Of a DNA stretch of 64,000 bases, positions 7,890 through 17,283 are shown one piece after another (the first letter of the stretch is position 1; the number at the start of each line of letters is the position of its first letter). Origin of the DNA: Ferrimonas balearica. GTDB taxonomy: Bacteria; Pseudomonadota; Gammaproteobacteria; Enterobacterales; Shewanellaceae. The stretch covers positions 1-64,000 of the forward strand of contig NZ_JAHVHV010000006.1 of NCBI RefSeq assembly GCF_019802085.1, in the 5' to 3' direction. The notes beneath the pieces are model-generated. The model had not been told where the DNA came from and made no database searches. It saw only the letters and a list, made by a program, of their open reading frames with translations. The translations under genes and the position numbers were made by a program.

Positions 7890-8986
7890 CCCGGTTACCC
7901 GCCAGCGAATATCGCCCGCTGCTGCTGAGTGGGGTGCCACTGATTGATCTGCGCGCGCCGGTAGAGTTTGCCAAGGGCGCCTTCCCCAGCGCCATCAACC
8001 TGCCGCTGATGACCGACAGCGAGCGGGAGCAGGTGGGCACCCGCTACAAGGAGGCGGGCCAGCAGGCAGCCATCACCCTGGGTCACCAGCTGGTACAGGG
8101 CCCGGTAAAACAGGCCCGCATCGACGCCTGGCTCAGCCAGGTCAGCGCCCAACCCGAGACCCTGCTCTACTGCTTCCGCGGTGGCCTGCGCTCCCAGCTC
8201 AGCCAGCAGTGGCTGACGGAAGCGGGGATCACCCGCCCCTACATCGAGGGGGGCTACAAGGGGATGCGCGGCTACTTGATCGCTCAGACCGAACAGGTGG
8301 CGCAGCACGGGGATCTGGTGATCCTCGGTGGCATGACCGGCTGCGGCAAAACCGACTTTCTCAATGAGCGGCGCGACAGCGTGGATCTCGAGGGGCTGGC
8401 CAACCACCGTGGCTCCAGTTTCGGTCGCCGCCTGGGCGGTCAGCCCAGCCAAATCGACTTCGAAAACACCTTGGCCATCGCCCTGATGCACCATCAGGAG
8501 GACGGCCACCGTCAGCTGCTGCTGGAAGATGAGAGCCGGCTGATCGGTCGGGAGTCGATCCCCCTTGAGCTGTTCAACGCCATGGTGGCGGCGCCGCGGG
8601 TGCTGCTGGAGGTGGACGACGAGGTGCGCATCGACCAGATCACCAAGGATTACGTGGTCACCATGGCCCAGGACTACCAGGCTCAGGACTCTGAATGCGG
8701 CTTTGAGGACTTTGAGACCTACCTGCTGGGCAGCCTGGACCGGGTTCGGCGACGCTTAGGCGGCGCCCTGCATCAGGACCTGCGCCAGCGGATGACCGAC
8801 GCCCTGGCGCTGCAGCGGCGCAGCGGTGACGTCTCCGGGCATCGGGGCTGGATCGCCCGGATGCTGACCCAGTATTACGATCCCATGTATCGCTATCAGC
8901 TGGAGAAGCAGAGTGCCCCGGTGCTCTTCCAGGGCGCACCGGACGCGGTGCATCAGTTTCTCGACGAACGGGCAACGCAGAACTGA
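7886..8986 (+). CDS. mnmH: tRNA 2-selenouridine synthase
   Basis: MnmH (SelU/YbbB) converts 2-thiouridine at tRNA wobble position 34 to 2-selenouridine via a geranylated intermediate, using selenophosphate. The 366-residue protein has an N-terminal rhodanese domain with catalytic Cys96 in [12 protein letters not shown] and a C-terminal P-loop domain (GGMTGCGKT at about 148-156). ATG 7886 overlaps the selD stop by four bases, fixing the start. Ends at a strong terminator shared with convergent cysQ. Confidence 0.95.
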   Translation: MTRLPASEYRPLLLSGVPLIDLRAPVEFAKGAFPSAINLPLMTDSEREQVGTRYKEAGQQAAITLGHQLVQGPVKQARIDAWLSQVSAQPETLLYCFRGGLRSQLSQQWLTEAGITRPYIEGGYKGMRGYLIAQTEQVAQHGDLVILGGMTGCGKTDFLNERRDSVDLEGLANHRGSSFGRRLGGQPSQIDFENTLAIALMHHQEDGHRQLLLEDESRLIGRESIPLELFNAMVAAPRVLLEVDDEVRIDQITKDYVVTMAQDYQAQDSECGFEDFETYLLGSLDRVRRRLGGALHQDLRQRMTDALALQRRSGDVSGHRGWIARMLTQYYDPMYRYQLEKQSAPVLFQGAPDAVHQFLDERATQN

Positions 8987-9013
8987 AAAAGGCGGGGAGT
9001 CCCCGCCTTTTTT
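8986..9013. terminator. bidirectional terminator between mnmH and cysQ
   Basis: AAAAAGGCGGGG / CCCCGCCTTTTTT stem with an AGT loop; A and T tracts serve both convergent genes. It also closes the whole gsp-nudE-cysQ block. Confidence 0.92.
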
Positions 9014-9015
9014 GA

Positions 9016-9843
9016 TCAATCGAAGAAGCACTCCGGCCCCGGTGGCAGGATCTCCGGCCAGGGCAGCGCCTGGGAGCCCAGCACCATGTAGTTGGGGTTC
9101 TCCAGCGTCTCCCGCTTGTTGTAGCTCAGTGCCTGGTAGCAGGTATCGACAATGCGCCCGCCCGCCTCCTCGACGATGCATTGCGAGGCGCCGGTGTCCC
9201 ACTCACCGGTGGGGCCCAGGCGCAGATAGCAGTCCGCTTCCCCCTCCGCCACCATGCAGGATTTCAAGGAGGCGCTGCCAAAGGGCAGCAGCAAGTAACG
9301 GCGCTGCTCATCCAGCCGCTCCATCACCGCCTCCTTGCGTTGGCGCCGGCTGACGGCGATGCGCAGTTCGTCACCGGGCTTCACCACGCGGGCGTGGATC
9401 GCCTGGCGCGTTTCACCCTGGCGCTTAAAGGCACCACCGCCCTGGCAGGCGTAGTACCAGGTTTCACTCATGGGGGCATAGATCACCCCAAGCACCGGCC
9501 GGTGATCCCGCACCAGGGCGATATTGACGGCGAACTCGCCGCTGCGGGCAATGAACTCCTGGGTGCCATCGAGGGGATCGATCAGCCAGTACTCCTGCCA
9601 GGTGCGCCGCTCGGCCAGGGGCACCTCGGCGTCCTCCTCGGACAGGATGGGGATGTTCGGGGTCAGGGCCCGCAAAGCAGAGAGGATCGATTCGTGGGCG
9701 GCCAAATCCGCCGAGGTGACCGGAGTATTGTCGGACTTGGTGAGGGACTGGTATTCCCCCGCCTCGTAGATGCCCCGGATCTGTTGTCCCGCTTCCCGTG
9801 CGATGGTCATCACCGGTTCAAGCAAGGATTGCAGGTGAGTCAC
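9016..9843 (-). CDS. cysQ: 3'(2'),5'-bisphosphate nucleotidase CysQ
   Basis: CysQ removes the 3'-phosphate of 3'-phosphoadenosine 5'-phosphate (PAP), recycling the by-product of sulfate assimilation and phosphopantetheine transfer. The 275-residue protein is an inositol monophosphatase-fold enzyme: LSEED (68-71), the Mg-binding motif DPLDGTQEF beginning at Asp89, and EWDTGASQCIVEEAGG at about 214-229. Its start is 31 bases after nudE, at the end of the gsp-nudE-cysQ run, an order also familiar from Shewanella. Confidence 0.94.
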   Translation of the reverse strand: MTHLQSLLEPVMTIAREAGQQIRGIYEAGEYQSLTKSDNTPVTSADLAAHESILSALRALTPNIPILSEEDAEVPLAERRTWQEYWLIDPLDGTQEFIARSGEFAVNIALVRDHRPVLGVIYAPMSETWYYACQGGGAFKRQGETRQAIHARVVKPGDELRIAVSRRQRKEAVMERLDEQRRYLLLPFGSASLKSCMVAEGEADCYLRLGPTGEWDTGASQCIVEEAGGRIVDTCYQALSYNKRETLENPNYMVLGSQALPWPEILPPGPECFFD

Positions 9844-9874
9844 GGCTCCACCACCTTATCTTGGACGAACGCTG

Positions 9875-10429
9875 TTAAGGTGTAAGTTTCAACTGCTTCA
9901 AGGCCAAAAACAAGGCACTGATCGACCGGGACTCAGAAAAATCCTGCTGTTGTAGCAGTTTATCCACTTCGTGAATGGACCATGGCACCAGTTCCAGCGG
10001 CTCTGGCTCGTCCCCCTCCAGCCGGCTGGGGAACAGATCCCGGGCCAGCAGGATCTCCATCCGGCTGGCGAAATAACCCGGCGCCAGGGAAACCTGCATC
10101 AGGTGCGTCAGCTCCCGTGCGGCGTAACCGATCTCCTCCTGCAGCTCCCGGTTGGCGGCCATCAGCATCTCTTCACCGGGATCGATCAACCCCTTGGGGA
10201 AGCCCAGCTCGTAGCTGTGGGTGCCAGCGGCGTACTCCCGCACCAGCAACATGGTTTCGGCGTCCAGCATGGGCACCACCATCACTGCCCCCCGGTTGGC
10301 CCCCTTCATCCGCTCGTAGCGGCGGTGGGCGCCATTGGAGAACCGCAGATCCAGCTGTTCGACGGTGAACAGCCGGCTCTGGGCCACCACTTCGGCGGCG
10401 AGGATCTTCGGTTTGTCCGATTTGCTCAT
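9875..10429 (-). CDS. nudE: ADP compounds hydrolase NudE (Nudix)
   Basis: NudE hydrolyses ADP-ribose, NADH and diadenosine polyphosphates, a housecleaning Nudix enzyme. The Nudix box is complete at residues 80-102: G80-x5-E86-x7-R94-E95-x2-E98-E99-x-G101. The 184-residue length is normal for the family. It follows gspN by 15 bases and precedes cysQ, so it is probably read through from the gsp operon. Confidence 0.92.
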   Translation of the reverse strand: MSKSDKPKILAAEVVAQSRLFTVEQLDLRFSNGAHRRYERMKGANRGAVMVVPMLDAETMLLVREYAAGTHSYELGFPKGLIDPGEEMLMAANRELQEEIGYAARELTHLMQVSLAPGYFASRMEILLARDLFPSRLEGDEPEPLELVPWSIHEVDKLLQQQDFSESRSISALFLALKQLKLTP

Positions 10430-10444
10430 GCCTCGCCTCGGGAC

Positions 10445-11200
10445 TTACAGGCCAGGAATGGGGCCGTTGTAGTTGAAGGGATAGGCGCCCTCGCCATCGG
10501 GCTGCCCGAGGAAGGCCAGCGCCTTGCGCAGGTCTTCCGGCTGGGCGTCGGTGGGCCGGATGCTGGCCGCCACCTGCACCTGGTTGTCCGCCAGCAGCAT
10601 CGCCTGGCCCTGGACACCGATCTCGTTCTCCGCCTCATCCATCAGCAGCTTGAGGTTGCCCTGCTCACAGCTGAGGGTGCCCGCCAGGTTACCCAGGGGA
10701 AACTGGCCAAACTGGTTGCGCACATCCAGGGTGTCCACCAGCACTCGACCGCTGAGGCGGTCGCACCAGGGGCTGCCCTGGGCACTGTCATTGAGGCTCA
10801 GGGTGGCGGCCCCATTGAGCTGAGTGCGAAACGGCAGGCGGGTGTTGCCCAGCAGCCAGGGCAGGGGCGCACTGAAGCGCAGGCTGTCCACCTCCAGGCC
10901 ACCGAAGCCGTAGCTCAGGGTGCCTTCGCCCCGGGCCACGCCGCCGCCGAGACGGAAGCTGAGCCCGGCCTGGCCCATCAGCAGCTGGCTGGGGTGCAGC
11001 TCCCAGCTGACCTGCTCCAACTGCCGGCCAGCCACGGTCAGCTGGTCCGCCTGGCCCTGCCACAGGGTGCCGCTCAACCCGGCGGCATTTACCCCCTTGG
11101 GCAGGGGGGCCAACTGCCAGACCAGCGCGGCCGGCACGTTGACCAACAAAAACATCAAATACAGCACCACCCCAAGCAGGGTGTATTTCAACACTCGCAC
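10445..11200 (-). CDS. gspN: type II secretion system protein N
   Basis: Bitopic inner-membrane T2SS accessory protein, 251 residues. The N-terminal segment YTLLGVVLYLMFLLVNVPAALVW is the membrane anchor, followed by the GspN-typical start of the periplasmic domain with LSGTLWQGQAD and repeated beta-rich segments (GVARGEGTLSYGFGG). Last gsp gene of the operon; starts 10 bases after gspM. GspN is absent from many T2SS clusters but present in the Vibrio/Shewanella/Aeromonas type. Confidence 0.9.
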   Translation of the reverse strand: MRVLKYTLLGVVLYLMFLLVNVPAALVWQLAPLPKGVNAAGLSGTLWQGQADQLTVAGRQLEQVSWELHPSQLLMGQAGLSFRLGGGVARGEGTLSYGFGGLEVDSLRFSAPLPWLLGNTRLPFRTQLNGAATLSLNDSAQGSPWCDRLSGRVLVDTLDVRNQFGQFPLGNLAGTLSCEQGNLKLLMDEAENEIGVQGQAMLLADNQVQVAASIRPTDAQPEDLRKALAFLGQPDGEGAYPFNYNGPIPGL

Positions 11201-11210
11201 TCGTCCTCCG

Positions 11211-11702
11211 TTACGGCCGCGCCAGCAGCAGCCGTCGTACTTGGATCAAACCCGGATCGTTGGCGGCGGTGATGTCCAGCGCCTCAACGGTCACGCCCTG
11301 CTGCTGTTGCAGCTCCGCCAGCCACCCCATCAGGGTCTCAAAGCGGGTGTCGTCCAGCCACAGCTGCAGTTTATCCCCTTGGGGCTGCATCCGGGCAATG
11401 GTCAGCCCCTTGGTGGCCGCGGTTCGGCTAGCCACCTGGCTGAGGTTGCCGCCTCCGGGCCGCGGGCCGCTGTCCCGCTGCAGGCTGACGTAGCGGTTGG
11501 CGTTGTCCTTGATCTGCCCCAGGGCCACCCGCTCCGCCTGCACCGCCCGCTCGGCCTGATCCAGGCCGTTGGCGATGGGCGACCAGACCGCCCAGTAGAA
11601 CAACCCGATCACCAGCACCGGTGCCAGCAGGGTCAGCAGGCGCTGCTCCTGGTCCGTGCGGTCGCTCCACCACTGCTGGGCCTGTTGCCAATACTTGTTC
11701 AT
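11211..11702 (-). CDS. gspM: type II secretion system protein M
   Basis: Inner-membrane platform component that pairs with GspL. The 163-residue protein has a short cytoplasmic tail (QQWWSDRTDQEQR), one membrane helix LLTLLAPVLVIGLFYWAVW at about residues 22-40, and a periplasmic ferredoxin-like domain. The start overlaps the end of gspL by four bases (ATGA). Confidence 0.92.
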   Translation of the reverse strand: MNKYWQQAQQWWSDRTDQEQRLLTLLAPVLVIGLFYWAVWSPIANGLDQAERAVQAERVALGQIKDNANRYVSLQRDSGPRPGGGNLSQVASRTAATKGLTIARMQPQGDKLQLWLDDTRFETLMGWLAELQQQQGVTVEALDITAANDPGLIQVRRLLLARP

Positions 11703-12889
11703 CCTTTCGCCCTCAAGGTCATGACGCCACTGACGCCATCCTGGTCGTTGTTGATGGCCCCGGACTCCACGTTGAAGTGGGCACTGGCCAGCTCCTTGAA
11801 GCGCTCAAACTGGGCAAAGTCCTTGCCGGTCAGTTGCAGCCGGATCTCGGAACGGTTGCCATCGAAACGAATGCCGGTGGGGCGCACCTCCGGCAACTGG
11901 GCAAAGGCGCTTTCCAGGTCCGCCATCATCGGCAACAGCTGACCGCTGGCGCCGGCACCGCCCAGGGCGCGTACCTTGGCTTCCAGCTGGCTGCGGGGAT
12001 TGGGCACCCGGCGCTCCTGGGGAAACAGCTGCTTGTAGATCCGCTCCCCTTCGGCCCGCAAGGCGGTACGCTCCTGCTCCAGCTGATACCAGGAGAGGCC
12101 ACGATGGGCCAGCACCAGCACCAGCACCACGGCAGCGGCGATCCCAACTCGGGTCCAGGTGGACACCAGCTTGGACAACTCCTTGGCCGGGGCATAGGCG
12201 CCGGTGAGCAGATTGACCGGCGTACGGACAAAGCCCTCGGCCAGGGCCTGCATCGGCAACTCCAGGGGCTGAGGCGCCGCCTCGATGCCTTCGGGCAGCT
12301 CCAGGGGGGTAAACAGCGCCCAGGGACGCCCCTCCCCCTGCAGGTTGTCGGCCATCAGGGCCAACCAGTCCGGCTCCAGCACCATGCCGCTTCCCGCCCC
12401 GCTGCGCACCAGCAGCTGTTGCTCCAGCTGCAGGACCGACAGTTCGGTCTCCTCCACCAGGGCCAGGGCCAGCACGTCGGGGACGATCTTCTTCACCGGC
12501 AGCTCGGCCTGCTCCAGCCAACCCAGCCAGCGCTGCAACTGACCGTGGGGCACCGCCACCACCGACAGCTGATCCCCCTCGCGGGGGCCGGTGACGAAGT
12601 GGAGCTGGTCCACGTCCTGGGCCAGCTCGTCCTCCAGCATGAAGGGCAGGGCCTTGAGGGCCTGGCGCTGGGCCTTGGCCGGCAGGGTCACTTCGGTCAG
12701 GGTCAGGGCGCTGCTGTCCACCAGCACCTCCACCGGGCGGCCGCCGGCCCGCTCACTGAGGCTGGACAGGCCGTCGGCCCCGGGTAACACCCCGGAACTG
12801 ATCACCGTTTGCTGCTCTTCGGACCAGGTAATCCAGGGGATCGACTGCCCGGCATCGCTGCCCAGGCGGATCACCAATCGTTCGCTCAC
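11699..12889 (-). CDS. gspL: type II secretion system protein L
   Basis: GspL couples the cytoplasmic ATPase GspE to the inner-membrane platform. The 396-residue protein has a large actin-like cytoplasmic domain, beginning MSERLVIRLG and containing LPFMLEDELAQDVD, a single membrane helix around residue 245 (GIAAAVVLVLVLAHRGL) and a periplasmic domain of about 130 residues that binds GspM. It overlaps gspK by four bases and gspM by four bases. Confidence 0.93.
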   Translation of the reverse strand: MSERLVIRLGSDAGQSIPWITWSEEQQTVISSGVLPGADGLSSLSERAGGRPVEVLVDSSALTLTEVTLPAKAQRQALKALPFMLEDELAQDVDQLHFVTGPREGDQLSVVAVPHGQLQRWLGWLEQAELPVKKIVPDVLALALVEETELSVLQLEQQLLVRSGAGSGMVLEPDWLALMADNLQGEGRPWALFTPLELPEGIEAAPQPLELPMQALAEGFVRTPVNLLTGAYAPAKELSKLVSTWTRVGIAAAVVLVLVLAHRGLSWYQLEQERTALRAEGERIYKQLFPQERRVPNPRSQLEAKVRALGGAGASGQLLPMMADLESAFAQLPEVRPTGIRFDGNRSEIRLQLTGKDFAQFERFKELASAHFNVESGAINNDQDGVSGVMTLRAKG

Positions 12890-13881
12890 TGTTGGCCTCC
12901 ATACTGGCGGGTCAGAACGGTGAGGCTATCGTTCCCGCCGCGTCGCATTACGCTTTCCAATCGAAATACCGCGTTGTCTACTTTGGCGGCTCCGCGGAGC
13001 CGAAAATACTGACTGTCCACCACCAGGGTGGACTTGGTCTGGGCATCCACCTGCAAACGCTGCATGGTGGGTTCCTCCCAGAAAGATTGCGTGTCCTCCC
13101 AGCCGTCACCGGGCCGGGCCTGGATCAGGCTCTCCGCCTCACTGAGGCTAAGCTTGCCCTCCAGCATCCCCACCAGCAGCGCCGCGCGCTCCACCGGCAG
13201 GGTGTTGACGTTGAGTTGCTGGCTGTCGTCACCGGGGATGGCGCACACGTAGTCGCGCAGGGCCCGGTACAGCTGCTGGTTGGTGCCCAACACCGCCCGC
13301 AGTTCGCTGTGGTGGATCATCAGCTGGTTCGGGGTCATGTAAGGGATGGGACGCGAGGCGTACTCCGCGTCCTCCGCACCGAAGCTGCCGTCCTGGCGAT
13401 CGTCGGCGTCGGTGAAATCCCGCACCCGGTCCGCCAGCAGCTCCGCCCAGTAGTTGTCGATCTCCATAGCCTCCAGCATGGCCATAAATTGGCGGCCCGC
13501 CAAGGGCTTTTGGTAAGGATCCTTGTTCTGCTCTTCCTGGGTCAATCCCCGGGACAAGGCATTGAGATTAAAGCAAGAACGCATGTCGTCGATCTGACCG
13601 GCGATCTGCCCGCGCTCCACCGGATACACCACGTTGGCGGTGGCCCAGTATTGCTGCATGTGGGTGGTGCCGTCGGCGTCCTCGAAGTCCTGCTTCAGCA
13701 CCCGCTTGGCCAGGGCTTCACTGGACAGGGCGTACCAGTAGGCCTGATCGAAGGCGGCCATATTGGTGGTGCGGCGCACCGACAGCTGGCTGCGCTGGGT
13801 CATGCCGGCGGCCAGGGTGGTGATCACCGCCAGCACCAGCAGCACCGTCAGCAGGGCCATGCCCGATTGTTGACGTCTCAT
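12886..13881 (-). CDS. gspK: type II secretion system minor pseudopilin K
   Basis: GspK caps the pseudopilus tip with GspI and GspJ. The 331-residue protein has a type IV prepilin-like leader, MRRQQSGMALLTVLLVLAVITTLA, with the Gly7 cleavage site but no Glu at +5, as is usual for GspK. The large helical domain contains RSCFNLNALS, a conserved family stretch, and LNVNTLPVERAALL. Start and stop overlap gspJ and gspL by four bases each. Confidence 0.93.
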   Translation of the reverse strand: MRRQQSGMALLTVLLVLAVITTLAAGMTQRSQLSVRRTTNMAAFDQAYWYALSSEALAKRVLKQDFEDADGTTHMQQYWATANVVYPVERGQIAGQIDDMRSCFNLNALSRGLTQEEQNKDPYQKPLAGRQFMAMLEAMEIDNYWAELLADRVRDFTDADDRQDGSFGAEDAEYASRPIPYMTPNQLMIHHSELRAVLGTNQQLYRALRDYVCAIPGDDSQQLNVNTLPVERAALLVGMLEGKLSLSEAESLIQARPGDGWEDTQSFWEEPTMQRLQVDAQTKSTLVVDSQYFRLRGAAKVDNAVFRLESVMRRGGNDSLTVLTRQYGGQQ

Positions 13882-14633
13882 GAGCCCGGCTCCTCCCCTT
13901 CACTGGCCCCGCCCGGGGTGGTGCCGCCGTTGCCGGAACCACTGCCGGTGTTGGACTCGCCGCTGTTGTTGCCGGAGCCGCCATTGTCGTCACCGCCCTC
14001 TTCGCCGCTTTGGGCGCCGAAGCCTTCGGCCAGCAAGAAGCGACGCTGGATGATGCCGTAGTCCTCGGTTTCGATCTCCACACTGACCGCCCGGGGGAAA
14101 ACGCTGCCGTCCACCTCCTGGGTCTGCCACTTGTCTTCCAGGTAGAAGGCGAACTTGAGGCTGATCACCCCCTCGAGCAGGTCCAGCACCAGGGGCTCCT
14201 CCCCCTCCACCGGATCCGGGTACAGGGTGTAGAGACGCTGAAGCTTCTCCTCCTGGATCCGGTAGATCACCTGCTGAATGGATCCCCGGGGCAGGCGGCC
14301 CTCGGGGTTGAGCCAGCCCAGGCGGTAGAAGCGCATCCCCTCGGCGTCGGAGCCGAAACGGTTCTCCCCCACCTCGAACAGGGCGCCCCCCTCATCGGAG
14401 TTCACACCGCGGCTGGTGCGGGGCACCATCTGGCCAAAATCCCGCTCCATCATCGACATCGCCTGCTGCAGGCCGCGCAGCTCCTGCTGCGCCTCCTCGC
14501 TGACGCTGTTGACCTTGGTCACCTGCTGCAACACGGTGGCAGAGGCCACGCCGATCACCGCGAAGATGGCGATGGCCAGCAGCATCTCCAGCAGGGTGAA
14601 CCCCTGCGTGGGCTTAATCCGGTTTGGCCACAT
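13878..14633 (-). CDS. gspJ: type II secretion system minor pseudopilin J
   Basis: Minor pseudopilin of the tip complex. The prepilin leader MWPNRIKPTQG-FTLLEMLLA contains the Gly/Phe cleavage site and Glu5 of the mature protein. Typical GspJ residues follow (MMERDFGQMVPR, RFYRLGWLNPEGR). It is 251 residues, longer than most GspJ, because of a C-terminal tail of about 45 residues made almost only of Gly, Ser, Asn, Glu and Thr. Its start lies 20 bases inside gspI. Confidence 0.92.
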   Translation of the reverse strand: MWPNRIKPTQGFTLLEMLLAIAIFAVIGVASATVLQQVTKVNSVSEEAQQELRGLQQAMSMMERDFGQMVPRTSRGVNSDEGGALFEVGENRFGSDAEGMRFYRLGWLNPEGRLPRGSIQQVIYRIQEEKLQRLYTLYPDPVEGEEPLVLDLLEGVISLKFAFYLEDKWQTQEVDGSVFPRAVSVEIETEDYGIIQRRFLLAEGFGAQSGEEGGDDNGGSGNNSGESNTGSGSGNGGTTPGGASEGEEPGS

Positions 14634-14982
14634 AGGTCTCTGCCTCGGCCAATACGCCGTCGAAACGGTCGTCCAGGCTGATCTGGACCCGGATCAGGCG
14701 CAGGTTCTCGTCCGACGCCTTGATCACCTGTTGGCGCCAGTGCCACTCGCGCTCGGCCATCTCGCTGCGGCCGGAACGGGTGCCCAGATCGGGAAAATCG
14801 CTCTCCAGCCGGGCCTCCACCAGCCGATTGTGGGCCACGTAGTTGGCCAGGGTGGTCTCCCGCAGGGTCGGCAGTGCCGAGAGCTGGATGTTGGCGGCGT
14901 TGATCACGGCGATGGCCGCGGTGGCGAACACCGTCATGGCGATCAGCACCTCCAGCAGGGTGAAGCCCCGCTGTGCCCTCAT
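14614..14982 (-). CDS. gspI: type II secretion system minor pseudopilin I
   Basis: Minor pseudopilin that nucleates the tip complex, 122 residues. MRAQRG-FTLLEVLIAMTVFATAA is the prepilin leader with Glu5; LVEARLES and EWHWRQQV are normal for GspI. ATG 14982 overlaps the gspH stop (ATGA), so the longer reading frame upstream (to 15090) is not used. Confidence 0.93.
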   Translation of the reverse strand: MRAQRGFTLLEVLIAMTVFATAAIAVINAANIQLSALPTLRETTLANYVAHNRLVEARLESDFPDLGTRSGRSEMAEREWHWRQQVIKASDENLRLIRVQISLDDRFDGVLAEAETYVAKPD

Positions 14983-15596
14983 GGCCACTCCTCCTCTTCC
15001 AGCACGTAGGCCCACTCGACCCGACCGAGCTGGTCGCCAATGAGCTCCATCTCGAGATCCGGCTGGCCGGGGATGTCGGCAATGAGCCACAGCGAGAAGC
15101 CGGTCATCTCACCGGAGGGCAGTAGCAGCAACTGGGGATCCGGGTTGGCGCGCTTCTCCTCCTCGGTCTGCTCGAACAGCGACTCGTCGAGGCCGAAGTC
15201 GGAGCCGGTGTCCTCGTCCTCCTGGATCAGGGGCAGTCCCTCGAGCTCCAGGGAGGTTTCCACCCCTTCGGGCCACTGACGCTCCCGGTAGAGGCGATCG
15301 CCGCTGACCGGCTCCCACTTCTCGGAGTCCAGGTTCCAGCGCACGAAGTAGTAGCTGGGGTCGTCCAGCACGATGCCCAGCTGTTCGCCGGACAGGGCCG
15401 CCTCCTCCAGGGCCATGTTGACCACCACCCGAAACTCGTCGCCGGCCTTCTGCATCGCCTCCTGGCGCGGGTCACCGCCCATCACCAGGGTCACGGACAT
15501 GGCCGCCAGGCCCATCACCACCAGCACCAGCAGGATCTCCAACAAGGTAAAGCCCCGCTGACGCGAGGCTTGCTGGCGAGGGCCGCGGGGGCTCAT
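14979..15596 (-). CDS. gspH: type II secretion system minor pseudopilin H
   Basis: Minor pseudopilin joining the major GspG shaft to the tip. Prepilin leader ends at SRQRG-FTLLEILLVLVVMG; the globular domain contains EAALSGEQLGIVLDDPSYYF, typical of GspH. At 205 residues it is somewhat long, with an acidic insert (IQEDEDTGSD) at about 125-135. Start shares one base with the gspG stop. Confidence 0.93.
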   Translation of the reverse strand: MSPRGPRQQASRQRGFTLLEILLVLVVMGLAAMSVTLVMGGDPRQEAMQKAGDEFRVVVNMALEEAALSGEQLGIVLDDPSYYFVRWNLDSEKWEPVSGDRLYRERQWPEGVETSLELEGLPLIQEDEDTGSDFGLDESLFEQTEEEKRANPDPQLLLLPSGEMTGFSLWLIADIPGQPDLEMELIGDQLGRVEWAYVLEEEEWP

Positions 15597-16042
15597 TACT
15601 GGAAGTCACCCAGGTTGTAGTTGCAGATGTCGTCCTCGGTGCCCAGCTGCATGTCGGGACCGGCGGAGCAGAGGTCGTAACGGCTGCGCTCACCCGGGCT
15701 GACCAGGGAGTAGGCGTTGCCCCAGGGATCGGTGGGCAGACGCTGGATGTAGCCACCCTCCTGGTAGTTGCGCGGCTCCGGCCCGCTGTTGGGGCGGGTC
15801 ACCAGGGCTTCGAGGCCCTGATCCGTGGTGGGGAAGCGGTTGTTGTGGATGTAGAACATCCCCAGGGCGCTCTCCAGACCGGAGATGTCGGTCACCGCCT
15901 TTTGTACGTTGGCGGTGTCGCGCGAGCCGATCAGGTTAGGCGCCACGATGGACGCCAGGATCCCGATGATCACCAGCACCACCATCACTTCCAGCAGGGT
16001 GAAACCACGCTGAGCGGTCCGGCTAGGGGTACGACGTTTCAT
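15596..16042 (-). CDS. gspG: type II secretion system major pseudopilin G
   Basis: Major pseudopilin whose polymer drives secretion. Leader MKRRTPSRTAQRG is cleaved before Phe14, with Glu18 as mature residue 5. The 148-residue protein has the full GspG signature: LGMFYIHNNRFPTTDQGLEAL, LPTDPWGNAYSL and the calcium-site region SAGPDMQLGTEDDI. Twenty bases separate it from gspF. Confidence 0.97.
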   Translation of the reverse strand: MKRRTPSRTAQRGFTLLEVMVVLVIIGILASIVAPNLIGSRDTANVQKAVTDISGLESALGMFYIHNNRFPTTDQGLEALVTRPNSGPEPRNYQEGGYIQRLPTDPWGNAYSLVSPGERSRYDLCSAGPDMQLGTEDDICNYNLGDFQ

Positions 16043-16062
16043 TCTATGTATGCCTCTTAGAG

Positions 16063-17280
16063 TTAAATCATCTGGTTCATCGCCAGCATCGGCTGGAGAA
16101 TGGAGATCACGATAAAGAGCACGATGCCCGCCATCACGACCACGATCAGCGGTTGCAGCACCGCCAGCGCCACCGTGACCTGGGACTCGAACTCCCGGTC
16201 CTGGTTGTCCGCCGCCCGGGCCAGCATGTCGTCCAGCTCACCGGACTTCTCCCCCGAGGCGATCATGTGCAGCATCATCGGTGGGAACAGCTTGGTCTGC
16301 TGCAGCGAAGCCCGCAACGAGGCGCCCTCGCGCACCTTGCCGGTGGCCTCGGCGACGGCGTTCTTCACCTTGAGATTGAGCAGCACGTCGGAGGCGATCT
16401 TCATCGCCTCCAGCATGGGCACGCCGGAGGAGGACAGGGTGCTGAGCGTGCGGGCAAAGCGGGCGGTATTGAGCCCCTTGGACACCTTGCCCACGATGGG
16501 CAGTGACAGTATGGTCTCGTGCCAGCGCAGCTTGAACGCCGGATTGCGCTGGGCCTGCTTGAAGCCGACGAAGGCCAGCACCATGGCCAACAAGATATAG
16601 AACCCGTATTGCTGGAGAAATTCCGAGACGTCGATCAGAAACTGGGTGGTGGCCGGCAGAGCCTGGCCCATGTGCTCGAACTGGGATACCACGTCGGGCA
16701 CCACCGAAGTGAGCAGGAACACCACCACGGAGACCGCCACCAGGGTGAGGATCACCGGGTAGACCAGGGCCTGGGTCAGCTTGGCGTTGAGCTCCTGGCG
16801 ACGCTCGGTGTAATCCGCCAAACGCTCCAGCACCACCTCCAGGTGACCGGACTTCTCCCCGGACGCCACCATGGCGACGTAGAGCTCGTCGAACACCTGG
16901 GGGTAGTCGGCCATGGACTCGGCCAAACCGTAGCCCTCGACCACCTTGGCCCGCACCGCCATCAGCATGCCCTTCAGGCGTGGCTGTTCGCTCTGCTCCG
17001 CCACCGCCTTGATGCACTCCTCCAGGGGCAGACCACCGGCCACCAGGGTCGCCAGCTGGCGGGTGATGAGGGCCAGTGCCGTGGCACCGATCTTGGGTTT
17101 GAACAGGGTGAAACCAGGCCGGGCGCTGCGCTGTTCCTTCTGCGCCGCCGGCACCACTTCCAGGGGCATCATCTGCTTCTCGCGCAGCTGACTGCGCGCC
17201 TGGCGCGCGGTGTCCGCTTCGATGATCCCTTTGACCTGACGGCCCCGGGTGTCCAGGGCCTGATATTCAAATGCCGCCAT
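16063..17280 (-). CDS. gspF: type II secretion system inner membrane protein F
   Basis: Polytopic platform protein that works with GspE. The 405 residues contain two T2SSF domains (about 70-195 and 270-400), each with the ASGEKSG motif, and three membrane helices (about 168-190, 220-240 and 375-397). It starts three bases after the gspE stop. Confidence 0.97.
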   Translation of the reverse strand: MAAFEYQALDTRGRQVKGIIEADTARQARSQLREKQMMPLEVVPAAQKEQRSARPGFTLFKPKIGATALALITRQLATLVAGGLPLEECIKAVAEQSEQPRLKGMLMAVRAKVVEGYGLAESMADYPQVFDELYVAMVASGEKSGHLEVVLERLADYTERRQELNAKLTQALVYPVILTLVAVSVVVFLLTSVVPDVVSQFEHMGQALPATTQFLIDVSEFLQQYGFYILLAMVLAFVGFKQAQRNPAFKLRWHETILSLPIVGKVSKGLNTARFARTLSTLSSSGVPMLEAMKIASDVLLNLKVKNAVAEATGKVREGASLRASLQQTKLFPPMMLHMIASGEKSGELDDMLARAADNQDREFESQVTVALAVLQPLIVVVMAGIVLFIVISILQPMLAMNQMI

Positions 17281-17283
17281 GGC

